From Roridomyces roridus (taxonomy: Eukaryota; Basidiomycota; Agaricomycetes; Agaricales; Mycenaceae), in NCBI GenBank assembly GCA_029378245.1, contig JARKIF010000012.1, positions 496,001 through 560,000 on the forward strand: a stretch of DNA of 64,000 nt. The letters run 5' to 3'. Each line of letters starts with the position of its first letter. Position 1 is the first letter of the stretch. The notes under the pieces were generated by a model. It did no database searches. It saw only the letters and a program-made list of their open reading frames with translations, and had not been told where the DNA came from. The position numbers were made by a program, and so were the translations under genes. Shown here piece after piece: positions 60,885 through 64,000 of this stretch.

Positions 60885-61886
60885 GAGGGCGGGATGAAGA
60901 AAGGTACTGATTACCTTGCTTGCCAAGGTTTACTCTCCCAGGTCATAATTACATAACTTGCTTTCTTTTATATTGTGATCCAATCATCTCTGGTAGAAGG
61001 CTGCTTCTCTCCCGCATATATTGTTCTGAACTTCTTGTCGAAGTTTTTTTTTGCCCAGAGTATGTAGAAGTACGAGTGTAAAAAGTCGTTATGGGCCCGG
61101 CTGCGTTTTCAAGGTATATAAGGGATACTGATTGCTTTTTTTCCCGATCAAGTCGGACATCATGAAATCCACCACTATCCGCCGCCGTTGCCGCCAACCA
61201 TGTCGCGCTTTCGGCTCACCAATGTGCCCACCTGCGATTGGAAGCAAACAGCTGATGCCAGAGAACGAACAGATCGTGCAAGCGCGTGCTGCTGCTGCAA
61301 GAACATGATCTCTGGTACTCCAGTGCATCCCATCCCTTCGAAGGCTCGCGCTCCAACCTCCGTCCTCCCTCCACGTGTCCGCTTCCTCCTTCCACCCATG
61401 TTTGTCTGGCCGTCTTGAATGTGCCACTCGACATGGAAGACTGGACTCTGGCCGTCTCGACTCTCGAATGTGTTTCTCTCCCACGTCAAATCGGTGGCAC
61501 TCGCTATTCGGCCGACATCGCCCAGCTCGATGTCCTGGTGGAGCCGTCCGTCCTGCCCGCTCGCACCTTCCCCTCAAGCGTGGTGCTGACATTAGCTTGG
61601 TGTCGCCCACCCACAAGAAGGCTCGCAAAGACTAGTTACTAATTTATATGTCCTCTTTTGTAGTGTCTCTCATTTGTAGCTTTATCTCTCTCTTGTATCG
61701 TCTCTCTCTTGTATCGTCTCTCTCTTGTAGCTTCTCTCTGTTAATATATTATGGCTGGTTCCGGTTGTCCTCCCCCTCCCGCAAGCAAGGTTTTAGCTGG
61801 CAAAGCCAGCGCTTCCGAGTGTCTGTAGCTCACTGAAATATGACACCGCGCGGAGAAGAGTTGTGTCCTGAAATCAGTTGGCTAGA
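60885..61886. other. Intergenic with a simple tandem repeat
   Basis: TATATAAGG at about 61115-61123 is followed by an ATG near 61160, but the frames after it are short and shift, so no gene is called. At 61685-61730 a 16-nt unit, TCTCTCTTGTATCG-like, is repeated about three times. An open frame at 61286-61642 shows no domain. Confidence 0.4.
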
Positions 61887-63044
61887 TTACTTTTGTGTCT
61901 CCCGTGCATGCCTCTGCTTGTACGCCTCCTCCATCGCAGCCAATTTCGCCTTGGCGTCATCTACAGCGGCACGCATCTTGCTGTAGGCCAGCTCCTCATC
62001 CACGAGCTCCTTCTCCACCTTTTCCTCTTCCTCCCCCTCGAGATCCGCCATCTCAGCCTCCTCCCGTAGCGTCTTGATCTCATCCTCGTCGCTTTCCAAC
62101 TCCTTCTCCGCCTCCTTGATATGCTGGCGCGCCGTCTCGATCGCCTCGGCAAGCTTTTCGCGCGTGGCTTTCGCAGCGTCATCAGCGCTGACGACCTCCT
62201 CCTCTCGCGTCGTAATGCGGGGTGAGTAGCCGAGATACTCCTCCTCCAGGACTGAGACGACCGTCTCGTCCCGATCGAGAATACGCTTCAGGACCGCGGC
62301 TCCATCCTCATCTGGTGGGACCTTGACGAGGGGAACACCCTCCGGTGTGGGCGAAGCAGCGATGAGAAGGAGCAGCTCGTCAATCGTCGCAGGCGCATGG
62401 GTGCTCTGAGCAGCGTCGTAGACGTACAGATCAAAAGTCCTGCAATTGAGCAGGAACACCTCGGCGACCCCCGCAGTGCCCTCGTCGGCGCCTGCCACCA
62501 TCTCCCCCTCTTCCTTCAGCTCCTTCACTTGCTGAGTAAAGTCGATTTGGAAGACGAGCTCTTGGCGTGTAGGGGAGTACATGATAGGCAGCGGCTCGCC
62601 GGGTATAGCGTGCTTCACGGTGACGAGCATCTCGATCTGGGGGAGGCGGAGGAAGTAGGGGCTGAAGGCGAAGAGGGTGAGGAGGTAGGGAATTGGCGCC
62701 AGTCGGTGCTCCAGCCGGTGGGGACCACGGTGGGTTCTACCCAGTGGGTGTCGGCGTATGCGAGGAGCGCAGCCGTTGTCGGACCAGAGTGCTGGGCAGT
62801 TAGTCAGACTCGTAGGTGGGAGAGAGGAGGGACGCACTTGGAGTGGGATGCCTTCATCGTCTATCCGGGTTGTCGCCTCGTCCGAATAACATCGTTTTTG
62901 TGTGCGCTGCCACCAGACGCGCCGGGTACTTTGAATCGGGTTCTGGTGGACGGAAGGGAGACAAAAAGAGCGAATAGAGTGAGTACGGTGAGTTCGGAGT
63001 AGAGGAGGTCTCAGTAATGGGCGGGACCGTCGTGTCAGGAGCAT
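61887..63044 (-). CDS. Probable mitochondrial protein with C-terminal coiled coil
   Basis: Starting at the Met at 63044 (rather than 63116), the N-terminus MLLTRRSRPLLRPPLLRTHR is Arg-rich, lacks acidic residues for about 55 positions and ends near RCYSDE, as mitochondrial presequences do. The middle is hydrophobic (PYLLTLFAFSPYFLRLPQIE), followed by a domain reading VFLLNCRTFDLYVYD. The last 120 residues are a strongly charged coiled coil (KLAEAIETARQHIKEAEKEL onward). A GTGCGT donor after EGIPLQ with an acceptor 46 nt later is likely an intron, but removing it changes the frame for about 35 codons (HSGPTTAALLAYADTHWVEP). The internal structure between about 62840 and 62690 is therefore unresolved. 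I recognise no family. Confidence 0.5.
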   Translation of the reverse strand: MLLTRRSRPLLRPPLLRTHRTHSIRSFCLPSVHQNPIQSTRRVWWQRTQKRCYSDEATTRIDDEGIPLQVRPSSLPPTSLTNCPALWSDNGCAPRIRRHPLGRTHRGPHRLEHRLAPIPYLLTLFAFSPYFLRLPQIEMLVTVKHAIPGEPLPIMYSPTRQELVFQIDFTQQVKELKEEGEMVAGADEGTAGVAEVFLLNCRTFDLYVYDAAQSTHAPATIDELLLLIAASPTPEGVPLVKVPPDEDGAAVLKRILDRDETVVSVLEEEYLGYSPRITTREEEVVSADDAAKATREKLAEAIETARQHIKEAEKELESDEDEIKTLREEAEMADLEGEEEEKVEKELVDEELAYSKMRAAVDDAKAKLAAMEEAYKQRHARETQK

Positions 63045-63139
63045 GAAGGAGAAGAGAATGGCAGCTCGATTGCCGATCAATTGATCAATGATTTGGTTCT
63101 CGGGAGGAGAGGACATGGAGTTTTAGTTTAAATATCGTT

Positions 63140-63236
63140 CGCTGGTAGAGGGCTCCTCTGTGGGTCAGGTCGCCACGTTCGATTCTGGTGCCCCGCACGG
63201 GACCTAAGGCCATTATTATTATTATTATTATTATTC
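63140..63236 (+). repeat. Possible tRNA-derived SINE with ATT-repeat tail
   Basis: GGTAGAGGGCT resembles a Pol III A box, and about 30 bp later CGTTCGATTCT resembles a B box, as in tRNA-derived SINEs. No complete cloverleaf forms. The segment ends with eight ATT units at 63212-63235, a common SINE tail. Only one copy lies in the window, so the call is weak. Confidence 0.3.
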
Positions 63237-63260
63237 TCAACCTAGGTATTTCTTCGTATT

Positions 63261-64000
63261 TTAATTGTTGATGATAGTGTTGGTAAAAGGAGTGGTAGCA
63301 AGTCCAACCCGGCGGTTCCCAGTGTCATATACAGAATAGAAACGCTCCAACCAAGTATAGCCATTGATGAAGTCGAGCCCTTCGCCCGAAGGTGTACCTA
63401 AATCAGAGACAACCTAGCAAAGAGATGAGCAAGCATGATTGCAGTAGGGACACATCTTACCAGGTAAATACTATCCGAGTTGCCACCGATCTGAGAATTG
63501 AGAGCTCGGGGCCAAATTTGGGCGTCTGGAATCAGAGAGTAGGTTTCCTAAGCAAGACAAGATGAGCAGGGGCCTGTTGGACGTATGTTACGTACCCCGC
63601 CAATGCGAAAGTCCAGATTACGGAGCTGCGAGTACTGTGAGGAACTAATCCTGAGGAGACCGACGTTCTGGTCGAGGACAGCGCCAGTTGCAATTTGGTA
63701 CCTGTCTATCATTGAAGAATGAGACCGCGGCCAGGTAAGTCCGGTAGGACACGTACTAAAAGCGTCGGTAGCCAATAAGATCAAAGTAGAACCAGTATCG
63801 ACGATGCCAGCGGTTTCAAACAGAATAGTGGTGCCACCGTAGGTGATCCGCTGGTCGATACCCCAGTATCCGTTGGAGGGTGAAATGAAAGTAATCGGGG
63901 TATAGTTGATGTTCCCGGTAAACTTGCTGGCATCAACGCCTCCGAAGGTGAGCTCGCCATTCACCACGCTATCTGTCGTGGTGGGCTCGAAGGAGATGGC
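63261..64000 (-). CDS. Aspartic protease (polyporopepsin-like), 3' part
   Basis: Visible exons are 64000-63757 (continuing beyond the window), 63705-63596, 63547-63461 and 63413-63261. They encode the C-terminal lobe of a pepsin-family (A1) protease. The second catalytic aspartate is in AGIVDTGSTL, preceded by GELTFGGVDASKFTG. The end (GEGLDFINGYTWLERFYSVY, then DTGNRRVGLAT) is typical of basidiomycete polyporopepsins. Such enzymes are secreted and digest protein at acid pH. The N-terminal lobe, signal peptide and propeptide lie outside the window. The junction into 63705 uses the acceptor ATAG before ACAGG, the only one that keeps the frame. Confidence 0.86.

Overview
The window is nuclear DNA of a filamentous basidiomycete, very probably an Agaricomycete. 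Genes are split by many short (about 45-70 nt) introns and include 10- and 15-nt exons. Typical content is a P450 array, a laccase, an adenylate-forming reductase, a polyporopepsin-like protease, a caspase-domain protein and several families I know only from Agaricomycetes. Gene models were assembled by eye from paralogue comparison, splice consensus and phase; no alignment or search was run.

Layout. 1-7.1 kb: one minus-strand and two plus-strand P450 genes. 7.2-11.3 kb: a PQ-loop membrane protein and a laccase, both minus. 11.3-13.9 kb: mostly unexplained DNA. 13.9-17.4 kb: a caspase-domain gene followed at once by an Agaricomycete-specific gene. 17.4-23.7 kb: two tandem minus-strand P450 genes. 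24.5-29.6 kb: an adenylation-thiolation-reductase gene. 30-36 kb: mobile-element-rich DNA with a KRE9-like secreted protein, a second small secreted protein and a tRNA-Gly. 36.3-38 kb: FAD monooxygenase. 40.9-44.1 kb: nucleoporin Nup35/53 and an F-box-like protein. 47-50.4 kb: a convergent pair of tyrosine recombinase and SAP-domain protein, a candidate mobile unit. 51.5-60.9 kb: coiled-coil protein, MFS sugar transporter and a large AlkB-like dioxygenase. 61.9-64 kb: a probable mitochondrial coiled-coil protein and an aspartic protease cut by the window edge.

The main story is a decaying metabolic locus. Five related P450s lie with an A-T-R reductase, a laccase and an FAD monooxygenase, a gene mix seen in fungal secondary metabolism. 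Four of the five P450s and the reductase are damaged. Two related CACTA-like non-autonomous elements (about 1.33 and 1.36 kb, CACTGTG termini, 3-bp target duplications) sit inside exons: one splits a P450, the other splits the reductase. Frame bookkeeping shows further one-base lesions in the reductase and in two P450s, and an in-frame stop in a third. Only the P450 at 4929-7141 reads as intact.

Other mobile or repeat DNA: a TA-flanked MITE with TATGGCAC termini, a 1.7-kb element with GATTGTC-rich ends and an 18-bp perfect hairpin, a 588-bp Tc1/mariner-like MITE and a possible tRNA-derived SINE. No rRNA, CRISPR array or bacterial-type operon was seen.
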